64,000 bases of DNA from an uncultured Sediminibacterium sp. (GCF_946481145.1 NZ_CAMLMJ010000005.1:1-64000), one strand, 5' to 3'; positions 1 through 8,752 are shown, numbered from the stretch's first letter. Program-made: numbers and translations. Notes: generated from the sequence alone by a model not told the origin.

Positions 1-110
1 CCCCCCCCCCATTTAATTCCATTAAAAGCAGAACGTCAATACTAAGCACCCATCAAGACTTGTAGCTTGCGGCTTGCAGCTTGAAGCCAATTTTCCCGGG
101 ACAGCAATGG
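1..110 (+). mobile_element. Right end of a ~285 bp MITE-like repeat element, cut by the window edge
   Basis: Positions 19-95 match the right part of the element at 33685-33970 (shared run ATTAAAAGCAGAA then AAGCACCCATCAAG and GCAGCTTGAAGCCAATTT). It ends in CCCGGGACAGCAATGG (95-110), the family's terminal repeat. The C-tract at 1-10 corresponds to the C-rich stretch at the same point of the other copies, so it is probably part of the element rather than an assembly artefact. No coding potential is seen. Confidence 0.75.
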
Positions 111-167
111 ATTATGAATAATTAATCTGTGAATCTGTGGCTTAAATATTCCCCACGATAAAAAGAA

Positions 168-2321
168 TTAATGTTTAATAAACCGATCAAAGAATTCAAG
201 TGTTCTTAGCATCTGATCAATTCTTTGCCTGTTATTTCCGCTTCTCGTGAGTTCATGTGTGCCGCCTGGATGACGTACATATTCAACGGTTCTTCCCAAA
301 ACTTTCAAACTCTTGTACAACATTTCACTTTGTATAACCCCCGTACGTAAATCATTCTCTCCATGGAAAATGATGAAGGGCGTTTTGATTTTATCTACAT
401 AGTTAATGGGTGATTCCCTTTCAAGAATTGGTTTAGCTTTTGCTTCCCAAGGATAACCACCGAAATAGTTTGGTACCAGTCTCCACGCATTACCCTCTCC
501 AAAAAAAGTACCCAATTCATACACGCCTCGTTGTGCACAGGCAGCTTTAAAACGCTGATCGTGTGCAATGATCCATGCTACAAGGTAGCCAGCATAGGAA
601 CCTCCTGTTACAGCCAGTTTTGAAGTATCAATAAATCCACCAGCGCCAGCTTTTGTTAGATAAGTAAGTACATCAGAAGTAGGACCTGCTCCCCAGTCAT
701 TAACATTCGCCCTTAAAAAATCCACCCCATAACCTCCGGAACCCCTTGGATTACCATATACTACAGCATATCCTTTCGATGCATAATATTGAAATTCGTG
801 CCACATAGAATATTCACCCGGACCCCACATAGCGGAAGGTCCACCGTGTATATTCAAGATGGTAGGATATTTTTTCCCTGCTTCATAATTAGTTGGTTTC
901 ATTACCCAGTATTCTACTTTCAATCCCTTTTCATTTACAAAAGAAGCTTTTTCCGGGAGACTCAATTTTTTTTCCTGAAGCCAGTTATGATTAAATGAAG
1001 TGAGCCTTTTTTCCTGTTGCATATCGGGACGGTTGCTATACAACTCTGATGGATTTGTTACCATCGTTTTACTATATATAACCAGATCGTTTACGATATC
1101 AAAACTTCCTATGCCTGCATCATAACCAGATAATTGCTTAACCTGTTTACTGTTGATATCAGCCCTGTAGAGCGGGGCACCGCCATTGCTTTGCGCAGTG
1201 AAATAAATAGATGATTCATCTTTACTCCAGGTAAGCCCACTTTTATTTCTGTCGAAAGGAATGCTTACGGCATCTGATGCTTTACCATTCAACGGCATTA
1301 CTGCAAGACTTGGAACACTTACGAAAGAAGTGGTGCCAACCTGAAATGCCAGCCATTTGCCAGTAGGTGAAATGGTGGGACTATTATAACTCTTTCCTTT
1401 TTCACCCAATATTTTTCTCATGTTTGAACCATCGGTATTTGCCAGATAAATTTCATTTTCAAGTACCCTGTCTGGGTGCATGGTAAGATTGGCATTGCCG
1501 GTGATAATCAGTTGATTTCCGTCAGGAGTGAAATCGATGCTGCCAAACCGATTGTACCCTGAAGTGATCGCTTTGGGAACACTTGTGCTATCTGCATCCA
1601 TGATGAAAAAATGGGTAAAGCTTAGTTCGCCGGATGTGGTGGATTCCTGTTGAAAGTTCAGTTTATTAATCACTTTGGCTTTCTGTGCAGTAGCATTCAG
1701 GTTTAGGTATGCCCTTATTTCTTCTGTATTTCCGTCAGGATCGGGTTTGGCATTGTTTAACAGGTGTTCATTAGCGGCAAATCCTGGTTTCTCGAGTGAC
1801 CATCCTGGTACTTTCTTGCCCGGATTTAATGTTTCATCGGTTAATAATTGCTCTAGTCTGAGGCTTACGGAGAAAACGATTCTTTTACCATCGGGGCTCC
1901 AGCGTGGACCACTTACGGAATATTTAAAATTGGTTAGCTGGGTTGTTTCACCATTTTCAATATTCAATAAAAATATCTGCGACTTGCCATTAACTGGTCG
2001 GGTAAAAGCGAGTTGTTTGCCGTCTGGCTTCCAGGCAGCTTGTGCTATAGGTGAACCCGGACCTCCAATCTGTTTTGCATTGGAGGGGTCGTTATTATTG
2101 ATGAGGTATAATTTATTCGCATACCTGTATTCCCATTTTGTATCACCATCGGGCTCGATACTTGTTACGGTATAAATGGTTTTGCTGCCGTCTGGACATA
2201 TACTCACATTTCCGACCTGGCTCATTTTGAGCATATCGGTAACTTTAATTAATGCTGTACCATTTTGGGCCATCAGCAGGCCAGAGAAAAGAAGGCTGAT
2301 CCAAAGTAATAACTGCTTCAT
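168..2321 (-). CDS. S9 family prolyl oligopeptidase-type serine peptidase, secreted
   Basis: A 717-residue protein with a cleavable N-terminal signal (residues 1-18, ending LLMAQ), so it should act in the periplasm or outside the cell. The middle carries TolB/WD40-like beta-propeller repeats with recurring PDGK-type turns. The C-terminal alpha/beta-hydrolase domain holds the S9 triad: Ser575 in GGSYAGY, Asp657 in HGENDLRTG and His689 in GGTHELT. The family cleaves short peptides (dipeptidyl peptidase or acylaminoacyl peptidase types); substrate specificity cannot be read from the sequence. The gene is monocistronic and divergent from the AhpD-like gene at 2407. Its 3' side runs into a dispersed repeat. 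Confidence 0.93.
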   Translation of the reverse strand: MKQLLLWISLLFSGLLMAQNGTALIKVTDMLKMSQVGNVSICPDGSKTIYTVTSIEPDGDTKWEYRYANKLYLINNNDPSNAKQIGGPGSPIAQAAWKPDGKQLAFTRPVNGKSQIFLLNIENGETTQLTNFKYSVSGPRWSPDGKRIVFSVSLRLEQLLTDETLNPGKKVPGWSLEKPGFAANEHLLNNAKPDPDGNTEEIRAYLNLNATAQKAKVINKLNFQQESTTSGELSFTHFFIMDADSTSVPKAITSGYNRFGSIDFTPDGNQLIITGNANLTMHPDRVLENEIYLANTDGSNMRKILGEKGKSYNSPTISPTGKWLAFQVGTTSFVSVPSLAVMPLNGKASDAVSIPFDRNKSGLTWSKDESSIYFTAQSNGGAPLYRADINSKQVKQLSGYDAGIGSFDIVNDLVIYSKTMVTNPSELYSNRPDMQQEKRLTSFNHNWLQEKKLSLPEKASFVNEKGLKVEYWVMKPTNYEAGKKYPTILNIHGGPSAMWGPGEYSMWHEFQYYASKGYAVVYGNPRGSGGYGVDFLRANVNDWGAGPTSDVLTYLTKAGAGGFIDTSKLAVTGGSYAGYLVAWIIAHDQRFKAACAQRGVYELGTFFGEGNAWRLVPNYFGGYPWEAKAKPILERESPINYVDKIKTPFIIFHGENDLRTGVIQSEMLYKSLKVLGRTVEYVRHPGGTHELTRSGNNRQRIDQMLRTLEFFDRFIKH

Positions 2322-2406
2322 GTTATTGGTTTAAGCTTTTAAAATACAAATAAATGACATGCGCAGTCACAGGCTTTTGTACTTTTACAGGCTAAAAAGG
2401 CAAATT

Positions 2407-2757
2407 ATGGGCAAACTGGTGGAAGAATTTAATACCTACAGGGAAAAAATGAATGAGGTTATATTGAGTAAGAATAACCTGGTAATGAAACGCCTCTGGA
2501 ACCTCGATACCAATACCTATGAAGAGGGGGCTATCGACAAAAAAACCAAAGAAATGCTCGGACTGGTAGCAAGTATGGTACTCCGTTGCGATGACTGTAT
2601 TAAATACCACCTGGGTAAATGCCATGAATTAGGCGTAAACACAGACGAAATGTATGAGATATTTGCTGTAGCCAATATCGTAGGTGGCACAATCGTAATT
2701 CCACATACACGCAGGGCAGCAGAATATTGGGAGGAATTAACGGGAGCAGGGAAATAG
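2407..2757 (+). CDS. Carboxymuconolactone decarboxylase / AhpD-like protein
   Basis: A 116-residue all-helical protein of the CMD/AhpD family. The motif is Cys61-x2-Cys64-x3-His68 (RCDDCIKYHLG), the redox-active arrangement of AhpD-type peroxidase partners rather than a decarboxylase site. The ATG at 2407 is preferred: the upstream in-frame extension from 2359 adds a basic segment (RSHRLLYFYRLKRQ) that lies in the likely promoter. The gene runs in the same direction as the korB-like gene 64 bp downstream and may be co-transcribed with it, suggesting a redox-protective role for that oxygen-sensitive enzyme. That link is inference. Confidence 0.88.
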   Translation: MGKLVEEFNTYREKMNEVILSKNNLVMKRLWNLDTNTYEEGAIDKKTKEMLGLVASMVLRCDDCIKYHLGKCHELGVNTDEMYEIFAVANIVGGTIVIPHTRRAAEYWEELTGAGK

Positions 2758-2821
2758 TAAAGCTTTTTTCGGAACTTTGTTACCTGAGAGCCGCTCAGGT
2801 CATTATTAATTATTGATAAGT

Positions 2822-3862
2822 ATGTCAGCAACAACTACAACAACGCCGGTATTAACCGCAAAAGATTTCGCCACAGACCAGGAAGTGCGTTGGTGTCCGG
2901 GGTGTGGGGATTATTCTATTCTGGCACAGGTGCAGAAGATCATGCCGGGTATTGGTGTGCCGAAAGAAAATATTGTGATCATCAGTGGAATCGGTTGTAG
3001 CAGTCGCTTTCCCTATTATATGAATACTTTTGGTATGCACTCCATTCATGGAAGGGCTACTGCCATTGCGAGTGGGTTGAAAGCTTCCCGTCCAGAGTTA
3101 AGCGTGTGGATCGTTACGGGGGATGGTGATAGCTTAAGTATTGGCGGTAACCATACCATTCACCTGTTGAGAAGAAATTTTGATGTAAATATCCTGCTCT
3201 TTAATAACCAGATTTATGGCTTAACAAAAGGGCAGTATTCGCCTACTTCAGAAGAACAAAAAATTACCAAGAGTACGCCTTATGGTAGTATCGACCATCC
3301 ATTTAATCCCCTTGCTTTAGCCATGGGTGCCGATGCAAGTTTTATTGCCCGAAGTATGGATCGTGACCCGAAACATTTACAGGCAATGCTTACCAGATCG
3401 CACCAGCACAAAGGTGCTTCTATGCTGGAGATATACCAGAACTGTAATATTTTCAATGACGGTGCTTTTGAAATATTCACAGAAAAGGGCACCAAGCCAG
3501 AGCAGGCATTATTCCTGGAGCATGGCAAACCATTAATCTATGGTACCAGCCAACAAAAAGGTATTAAAATTGATGGAATGAAACCCGTAGTGGTCGACCT
3601 GACAGACGGTTCTGTTAGTGCCGACGATTTATGGATCCATGATGAAAATGATTTTTATAAAGCACAGGCCCTGATCCGCATGTTCGATAACCCCAACCAA
3701 CAGGGAACGCATTTCCCAAGACCTTTTGGTGTTTTCTATGAAACAGAAAGAGCCTGTTATGAAGATGTAATGGCCATGCAGCTTGAAGAGATCATCGCCA
3801 CCAAAGGGAAAGGCGACCTGGACAAGTTGTTACGTGGTAAAGAAGTGTGGGAAATCGTGTAG
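2822..3862 (+). CDS. korB: 2-oxoacid:ferredoxin oxidoreductase, beta subunit
   Basis: A 346-residue thiamine-diphosphate-binding subunit of 2-oxoacid (probably 2-oxoglutarate):ferredoxin oxidoreductase, which oxidatively decarboxylates a 2-oxoacid to its acyl-CoA and reduces ferredoxin. CPGCGD at residues 25-30, GIGCSSRFPYY, and the ThDP/Mg motif GDGDSLSIGGNH...NNQIYGLTKGQYSPTS are all present. The ATG at 2822 (MSATTTTT) is preferred over the in-frame TTG at 2813. The alpha subunit is normally immediately upstream, but here the preceding genes are an AhpD-like protein and a divergent S9 peptidase, so the partner must be encoded elsewhere. A long palindrome and a strong terminator follow. Confidence 0.93.
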   Translation: MSATTTTTPVLTAKDFATDQEVRWCPGCGDYSILAQVQKIMPGIGVPKENIVIISGIGCSSRFPYYMNTFGMHSIHGRATAIASGLKASRPELSVWIVTGDGDSLSIGGNHTIHLLRRNFDVNILLFNNQIYGLTKGQYSPTSEEQKITKSTPYGSIDHPFNPLALAMGADASFIARSMDRDPKHLQAMLTRSHQHKGASMLEIYQNCNIFNDGAFEIFTEKGTKPEQALFLEHGKPLIYGTSQQKGIKIDGMKPVVVDLTDGSVSADDLWIHDENDFYKAQALIRMFDNPNQQGTHFPRPFGVFYETERACYEDVMAMQLEEIIATKGKGDLDKLLRGKEVWEIV

Positions 3863-3932
3863 AACAGAAGAATATCCAATATTCAATGTCGAACTTCGAA
3901 GTTGGATATTGGATATTGAACATTCTTCTGTT
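3863..3932. repeat. 35 bp imperfect palindrome between convergent genes
   Basis: Left arm 3863-3897 (starting AACAGAAGAAT and ending AACTTC) pairs with right arm 3898-3932 with about six mismatches and no loop beyond the central GAACTTCGAAGTTC-like turn. It begins directly after the korB stop codon and precedes an ordinary terminator. The word TATCCAATATTCAAT reads like a dispersed intergenic repeat. Confidence 0.8.
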
Positions 3933-3965
3933 AAAAAGTCCCAACTTGCTGGTCGGGACTTTTTT
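3933..3965 (+). terminator. Rho-independent terminator, bidirectional
   Basis: AAAAAGTCCC (3933-3942) pairs with GGGACTTTTTT (3955-3965), giving a stem flanked by A and T runs. It serves korB on the plus strand and could also stop the convergent response-regulator gene. Confidence 0.85.
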
Positions 3966-3998
3966 ATAAAACAAATCGATCGAACTGAGACAGTTTAA

Positions 3999-4649
3999 TT
4001 ACAACCGCGCTATATCGTGTTTTATGGCAAAGAGTGCTAGTCCAACGCGGGTTGGGGTTTGTAGTTTCTGAAAAAGGGTATCCCTTGTTTCGTCTACATT
4101 ACGCAGGCTTGTGCCCATGAGTTCTGCTATTTCTCTGTATGATTTATCGGTACATGCCCATCCAAGAAATTCTTTTTCCTGCTCGGAAAGTTCTGTGAAC
4201 TTCTGGATATCAGCATCTTCTTCCGGAGAGGTTTTCATGGTGTGCATGATATTATCGCACATCAGTTTATTAAGGTAAACCCCTTTGGTTACAATGCCAT
4301 CCAGGGCAGCTTTCAGTTCCTGGGGCTTGCTGTCTTTCAGGAGATAACCTTTGGCACCATTTTTAAACATTCGGATGATGGATCTTTCATCATTCAACAT
4401 GGTTAAAGCCAATATTTTCACCTGCGGATAATGAGTGGTGAGCCATAAAGCGGTTTCGTAGCCATTCATATCGGGCATGGTAATATCGAGTAATACCACA
4501 TCTGGTAAATTATTGGGGTCCAATAATTCTATCATGTGTTTACCGCTGTTTGCTTCAAACAGCACTTTATATCCACTAAAAGAGTTAACCAGTGAGGCAA
4601 GCCCGTTTCTTAACAATACATGGTCATCTACCAGGGCAATCTGAGTCAT
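3999..4649 (-). CDS. Orphan NarL/FixJ-type response regulator
   Basis: A 216-residue protein with an N-terminal receiver domain: acidic pocket Asp8/Asp9, phosphoacceptor Asp55 in VVLLDITMPD, and the TMLND and GYLLKDS segments of the switch region. The C-terminus is a LuxR-type helix-turn-helix (about residues 145-205; LSEQEKEFLGWACTDKSYREIAELM), though the usual recognition-helix signature is diverged (TSLRNVDETRDTLFQKL). It should be a transcription factor controlled by phosphorylation. No histidine kinase lies next to it. The long gap upstream with two hairpins may hold its promoter. Confidence 0.9.
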   Translation of the reverse strand: MTQIALVDDHVLLRNGLASLVNSFSGYKVLFEANSGKHMIELLDPNNLPDVVLLDITMPDMNGYETALWLTTHYPQVKILALTMLNDERSIIRMFKNGAKGYLLKDSKPQELKAALDGIVTKGVYLNKLMCDNIMHTMKTSPEEDADIQKFTELSEQEKEFLGWACTDKSYREIAELMGTSLRNVDETRDTLFQKLQTPTRVGLALFAIKHDIARL

Positions 4650-4793
4650 ATCAAAAACAAATTAGCAACAATAAGTACCCAACCGTGAGAATTCCGGAAC
4701 GGGCATTTGAATAAGTAAATTACAGAAATTTTAATTGCAAATCTCCGTTTTATTTAGAATTTCTCTGCGATGATTTCACCGAAAAAAATCAGT

Positions 4794-4822
4794 GAAAACA
4801 CCCTAATAATTTGGGTGTTTTC
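4794..4822. terminator. Perfect 10 bp hairpin, terminator-like, without an obvious gene
   Basis: GAAAACACCC (4794-4803), loop TAATAATTT, GGGTGTTTTC (4813-4822). Both flanks are T-rich on the outgoing strand (TTTTTTT at 4832-4838 on plus; a run of seven A on plus at 4782-4788). It could terminate in either direction, but no annotated gene reads into it. Confidence 0.55.
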
Positions 4823-4931
4823 AACGTTGGATTTTTTTAATGACTATCCTACATTTACTCCGGGTAGAGAAAAAGCAGCAGAAATGCATGTAATTTTTCT
4901 CGTATTCAGTTTTCATTAGGGGTTACAAGTG

Positions 4932-4958
4932 AAAAAGGCGGCACAAGGCCGCCTTTTT
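4932..4958 (-). terminator. Rho-independent terminator of the cupin gene
   Basis: AAAAAGGCGGC (4932-4942), loop ACAAG, GCCGCCTTTTT (4948-4958): an 11 bp perfect stem with T-runs on both strands, 18 bp beyond the stop codon of the gene at 4977-5864. Confidence 0.9.
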
Positions 4959-4976
4959 CTATTTGTTTTTGCAAGT

Positions 4977-5864
4977 TTATAAAACTGCTTTTTCTATCTC
5001 TTTTTCGGCCAAAGCATAGATCTTTTTTCTTTTCCAGTTATACCAGGGATGAGGCATTGTTTTCTTCATCAATGTATCAATATTACGCATGCCAAAAAGG
5101 TTCCAAACTCCATTTAATTTTCCGCCAAGTGATGATTGCATGGCCCTTAAACTCATGGCAAATCCACTATCCAGATATTCCATGTGATGCCAGTAACCGG
5201 CAGGCATATATAAAGTGTCGCCATGCTCAAGCGTGATATCGTAACCATTGGCCAATTTGAGAGCAGGAAACTGGTTATAATCGGGGCTGCCGTTTAGGTG
5301 GTGGTAATGACTGAAATCAGCCAGGCTCAACACTTCAAAAGGTTTTCTGTATAGTTTATGTTGCTCTTCAAATGGAAATAATAATACTTTTTTTCTGCCG
5401 CAGAACTGGGTGTGCAGAATATGACTCATATCAATATCGAAATGCATGTGGGTGATGCTGGTGGCACCCCCAACAAAAAGCATGGGATATCTTTTTACAA
5501 AACCAGACATTAATTCATCCGGCCAATTAAAATCGTTTGTTAACTGGGGGGCATGTTCAAAAATATTAAACAGAAAAATGCGCCATGCCGCTGGCCCGGT
5601 TCTGATCATGTCAATATATTCCCCAAAGGTTTTATAATCATCGGCAGTATTGATTGGCGTATAGGCATCGCTTTTGATATTATTGTATAAGCCCACTTTT
5701 TTATCACCTACCAGGGTTTTGAAATAATCCCAGTTCCATTTTTCATAAGCGGGCCAACTCTTAGACAAATTGCGAATTACCAGGGGTTTCTTGGGTAGAT
5801 AATAATTAGTCCTGAAATCGGAAGCACTGATTTGATCCACAATATCTACACCCTGTAACTGCAT
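4977..5864 (-). CDS. Cupin-like (JmjC-type) Fe(II)/2-oxoglutarate oxygenase family protein
   Basis: A 295-residue cytosolic protein of the cupin_8/JmjC-like family. The double-stranded beta-helix metal motif is His141-x-Asp143 (SITHMHFDID) with the distal His at 226 or 227 (GDTLYMPAGYWHHMEY), and KKV at 158-160 precedes the core strand as expected for co-substrate binding. Members hydroxylate protein or small-molecule substrates using Fe(II), 2-oxoglutarate and oxygen; the substrate here is unknown. The gene is monocistronic with a terminator on its 3' side and a good -7 box 15 bp upstream of the ATG. Confidence 0.85.
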   Translation of the reverse strand: MQLQGVDIVDQISASDFRTNYYLPKKPLVIRNLSKSWPAYEKWNWDYFKTLVGDKKVGLYNNIKSDAYTPINTADDYKTFGEYIDMIRTGPAAWRIFLFNIFEHAPQLTNDFNWPDELMSGFVKRYPMLFVGGATSITHMHFDIDMSHILHTQFCGRKKVLLFPFEEQHKLYRKPFEVLSLADFSHYHHLNGSPDYNQFPALKLANGYDITLEHGDTLYMPAGYWHHMEYLDSGFAMSLRAMQSSLGGKLNGVWNLFGMRNIDTLMKKTMPHPWYNWKRKKIYALAEKEIEKAVL

Positions 5865-5878
5865 GGTTGAAGTTTTTG

Positions 5879-5909
5879 CAAAAGTAAGATGAACTGATTG
5901 TTAATAAAA
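5879..5909 (-). promoter_or_regulatory. Putative Bacteroidota-type promoter of the cupin gene
   Basis: On the minus strand TACTTTTG (5886-5879) matches the TAnnTTTG -7 consensus. A weak TTTT takes the place of the -33 TTTG at the expected 19 bp spacing (5909-5906). Confidence 0.5.
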
Positions 5910-6087
5910 GCATAATCGGAGGAATGGCAGGCTTATACATAGTGTATCCTTTACGCATATCATGGACCTTTTAGCCCTAAAAAAAGCTCATTTGGGCATT
6001 ATTTTGGTAATTATAAAATGAGCAACAGCGCTTAAAATGAATGATTTATGCATTTTCTTATTTGCCGTTTTGGCATTATATTTATAA

Positions 6088-6696
6088 ATGCTCCTCGAAG
6101 TACACCCCGATAACCCCAATCCCAGACATCTTAGAATGATTGCGGAATGCCTGCTTTCCGGGGGGGTCATCATCTATCCAACTGACACGATTTATGGTTT
6201 AGGATGCGATATATTTCAACACAAAGCAGTTGAGCGTATTGCCAGGATAAAACAGGTTGACCCCAACAAGGCCCAGCTTAGTTTTGTGTGTTACGACCTC
6301 AGTGATTTAAGCCAGTACACAAAAAGTATTTCTACACCACTTTATCGTTTATTGAAGAGCTACCTGCCTGGTCCCTACACGTTTATTCTACCAGCCAGTA
6401 AAGAAGTACCTAAAATATTGCAAAGCAAGAAAAGTACCATCGGCCTTCGTGTACCCGATAATAATATCGCACGGCAAATTGTACATGAACTCAGGCATCC
6501 GATTCTATCTGCTTCCCTGCCCGGTGAAATGGTTGAAGAATACACCGACCCGGCTATCATTTATGAGAAATTTGAAAAGTTGGTTGATATTGTCGTAGAC
6601 GGAGGCAATGGCGGAATGGTGCCATCTACGGTTATTGATTGTACCAAAGATGTGTATGAAGTTATTCGCGAAGGCGCAGGTGTTTGGAATGAGTGA
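6088..6696 (+). CDS. Sua5/YciO/YrdC-family L-threonylcarbamoyladenylate synthase-like protein
   Basis: A 202-residue single-domain YrdC-fold protein. The family makes threonylcarbamoyl-AMP from threonine, bicarbonate and ATP for the t6A37 modification of ANN-decoding tRNAs. Visible family features are YPTDTIYGLGCD near residues 30-42, SKKSTIGLRVPDN and the phosphate-binding SxPG-like SLPGEM loop. The sequence resembles the YciO branch more than TsaC or Sua5 (no C-terminal Sua5 domain), so activity in t6A synthesis is not certain. It is convergent with rnhB, with a long palindrome between. Confidence 0.87.
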   Translation: MLLEVHPDNPNPRHLRMIAECLLSGGVIIYPTDTIYGLGCDIFQHKAVERIARIKQVDPNKAQLSFVCYDLSDLSQYTKSISTPLYRLLKSYLPGPYTFILPASKEVPKILQSKKSTIGLRVPDNNIARQIVHELRHPILSASLPGEMVEEYTDPAIIYEKFEKLVDIVVDGGNGGMVPSTVIDCTKDVYEVIREGAGVWNE

Positions 6697-6700
6697 TTGA

Positions 6701-6813
6701 GCTTCTAGCCTCTAGCTGCTAGCTTCTAGCAGTGGCCGTTTAACAGGGATGTACAGATATTATAAAATCTTCAAACAAACAATTCTAGCAGCTAGTAGCT
6801 AGAAGCTAGAAGC
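6701..6813. repeat. 29 bp inverted repeat between convergent genes
   Basis: GCTTCTAGC...CTAGCTTCTAG (6701-6729) pairs with 6785-6813 with three mismatches; 55 bp of unrelated sequence lies between the arms. The arms are built from repeats of the word CTAGCTTCTAG. The structure lies between the stop codons of the YciO-like gene and rnhB and could act as a bidirectional terminator. Confidence 0.8.
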
Positions 6814-6820
6814 ACACAGC

Positions 6821-7420
6821 TCACAGCTCAAAACGCAACTGCTTCGGCAGAATATTAAAGCTCTTTCTATGATGCACACAAAGGCCAAACTGCTCAATGG
6901 CTTTTCGGTGAGTGGCGGTACCATAGCCTTTGTTTTGATCCCATCCATATTCGGGGTGTATTTCGTGAAGCTTTAGCATATATTCATCACGATATGTTTT
7001 GGCGAGTATACTTGCAGCAGCAATATGACTGTATTTGCCATCACCTTTGATAATACATTGATGAGGTGTTTTTTTATAAGGGATAAACCTGTTGCCATCA
7101 ATCAGCAAAAGTTCGGGTGATTTGGAGAGCTGGTCAATCGCCAGGTGCATGGCTTTATAAGATGCTTTCAGGATATTGATATGGTCAATTTCATCACTGC
7201 TCACCGAAGCAACTGCCCAGCTGATGGCTTCTTTTTCAATCACCGTTCTAAGTAAATCTCTTTGCCTGGCATTTACCTGTTTACTGTCGTTCAACAATGG
7301 GTGGTGAAAATCTCTGGGAAGTATTACCGCCGCTGCAAAAACTGGCCCAGCATAACATCCGCGTCCGGCTTCATCACAACCGGCTTCGATCAATTTTTCC
7401 TGGTAAAATGGTAATAACAT
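6821..7420 (-). CDS. rnhB: Ribonuclease HII
   Basis: A 199-residue enzyme that cleaves the RNA strand of RNA-DNA hybrids and single misincorporated ribonucleotides, using divalent metal ions. The catalytic acids are visible: Asp16-Glu17 in [14 protein letters not shown], Asp108 in LLIDGN, and Asp127 or Asp145 in the C-terminal part ([15 protein letters not shown]). The length is normal for the family. Transcribed alone, with an inverted-repeat region on both sides. Confidence 0.96.
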   Translation of the reverse strand: MLLPFYQEKLIEAGCDEAGRGCYAGPVFAAAVILPRDFHHPLLNDSKQVNARQRDLLRTVIEKEAISWAVASVSSDEIDHINILKASYKAMHLAIDQLSKSPELLLIDGNRFIPYKKTPHQCIIKGDGKYSHIAAASILAKTYRDEYMLKLHEIHPEYGWDQNKGYGTATHRKAIEQFGLCVHHRKSFNILPKQLRFEL

Positions 7421-7470
7421 GGTCTAAAATTCCAGAAACTTGATGATATAAGACTATTTTTCTGAAAATC

Positions 7471-7561
7471 CTCTGCGAACCTCTGTTGCCTCATGTTCTC
7501 TGCGGTGAATTTACTCGAATAATCACCGCAGAGCAACAAAGAACGCAGAGGTTTCGCAGAG
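7471..7561. repeat. ~38 bp imperfect inverted repeat (CTCTGCGAA...GCGGTGA)
   Basis: The left arm 7471-7508 and right arm 7523-7561 are near reverse complements with a few indels (CTCTGCGAA, ACCTCTG, CTCTGCGGTGA in both). It lies in the divergent gap between rnhB and ctaA. The words AACCTCTGCG and TTGCTCTGCGGTG look like a dispersed genomic repeat; only this copy is in the window. Confidence 0.75.
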
Positions 7562-7610
7562 AAATGAGAAAATCAGTCAAACAAAATCATTAATGCTTTT
7601 AATAACCTAA

Positions 7611-7618
7611 TAACTTTG
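7611..7618 (+). promoter_or_regulatory. -7 promoter box for ctaA
   Basis: TAACTTTG matches TAnnTTTG and lies 20 bp before the ATG. No convincing -33 TTTG is found at 19 bp spacing. Confidence 0.45.
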
Positions 7619-7638
7619 CCACAACCAAGAACACATAT

Positions 7639-8709
7639 ATGGTACAGGTGAATGACAGATCCTCAAAGTTGGTAGCAAGGTGGTTATTATTAGGCGTATT
7701 AATGACGATTATACAGGTTGCACTGGGAGGAATCACCCGTTTAACAGGCAGTGGGTTGTCTATCACAGAATGGGATGTGATTACAGGTACTTTACCCCCA
7801 CTAAATGAACAAGCCTGGTTAAAGGAATTCGATAAGTATCGGGCAACGCCCCAATTTCAATTACTCAACTTTGAATTTACCCTGTCAGATTTCAAATTCA
7901 TTTTTTTCTGGGAATGGTTCCATCGTTTATGGGCTAGGTTAATTGGTTTGGTATTTGCCGGCGGATTCATCTGGTTCATCATCCGTAAACATTTTAAGAA
8001 GGAAATGATTCGTCCATTGATTATTTTATTCATCCTTGGTGCATTACAAGGGGCCGTAGGTTGGATCATGGTAGCTAGTGGATTAACAGGTGATGCTGTT
8101 TATGTGAAACCTACCAGACTGGCATTACATTTTATTTTTGCATTGGGGTTACTCTGTTATACATTCTGGTTTGCCTTAAAATTATTGGTACCTAAAAATC
8201 AATGGGTGGTTCATGCACCACTCAGGAAAATTAATATATGGTTGATTGGTTTACTCACAATCCAATTGTGTTATGGGGCATTGATGGCTGGACATAAAGC
8301 TGCAACAGTAGCTACCGATTGGCCAACTATTAATGGAGATTGGGTGCCAGACTCCTTATTCAAACACCAACCCTTTCTCTTGAATTTTATTGATAATAAA
8401 ATCCTGATACATTTTATTCACCGTGGGTTGGCTTACCTGATTTTAATTGTCATAGTTATATGGACTATTCAACTGGCTAAACAAAAAGCTGGTATTGTTT
8501 TTGAAAACATCAAAAGAATTCCACTATACTTAACTTGTTTACAGGTGTTGCTGGGAATTTTAACTATCTTAACCAGTACAGGCATAGTACCGGGTAAATG
8601 GGGTACATTTGAATGGATGGCACAAATACATCAGTTAACCGGTATGTGTTTGTTGTTGTCGCTCGTTGCCACTCTGTTTGTGTTAAGGAAATCTCCCGCA
8701 AACAACTAA
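7639..8709 (+). CDS. ctaA: Haem A synthase, COX15/CtaA family
   Basis: A 356-residue integral membrane protein with eight predicted helices. It oxidises the C8 methyl of haem O to a formyl group to give haem A for aa3-type cytochrome oxidase. The four haem-ligand histidines of the family are in place at residues 95 (EWFHRLWARL), 164 (LALHFIFALG), 261 (IHFIHRGLAY) and 331 (AQIHQLTGM), and the conserved GGITRLTGSGLSITEWD segment lies at 30-46. The haem O synthase gene ctaB is not adjacent. The patatin gene starts 43 bp downstream on the same strand, so co-transcription is possible. Confidence 0.95.
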   Translation: MVQVNDRSSKLVARWLLLGVLMTIIQVALGGITRLTGSGLSITEWDVITGTLPPLNEQAWLKEFDKYRATPQFQLLNFEFTLSDFKFIFFWEWFHRLWARLIGLVFAGGFIWFIIRKHFKKEMIRPLIILFILGALQGAVGWIMVASGLTGDAVYVKPTRLALHFIFALGLLCYTFWFALKLLVPKNQWVVHAPLRKINIWLIGLLTIQLCYGALMAGHKAATVATDWPTINGDWVPDSLFKHQPFLLNFIDNKILIHFIHRGLAYLILIVIVIWTIQLAKQKAGIVFENIKRIPLYLTCLQVLLGILTILTSTGIVPGKWGTFEWMAQIHQLTGMCLLLSLVATLFVLRKSPANN

Positions 8710-8752
8710 ACCCGGCATCACCTTAATTGAAAAGGCAAAGCCATCAATTAAA

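Larger units (their letters stand above)
4650..4976. other. 327 bp intergenic region with two strong hairpins and no gene
   Basis: No ORF with Bacteroidota-like composition is present on either strand. Between the response regulator (divergent end) and the terminator of the cupin gene lies an isolated hairpin at 4794-4822 belonging to no flanking gene. This could reflect a small untranslated transcript, but nothing recognisable as a known RNA family was seen. Confidence 0.5.

Noticed and set aside
1..10. Poly-C at the window start as a sequencing or contig-end artefact
   Set aside because: Other copies of the same repeat element are C-rich at the equivalent point, so it can be genuine sequence, though its exact length is uncertain.
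1675..2175. 166-codon open frame antisense to the S9 peptidase
   Set aside because: Shadow frame; the minus-strand frame has a complete signal peptide and catalytic triad.
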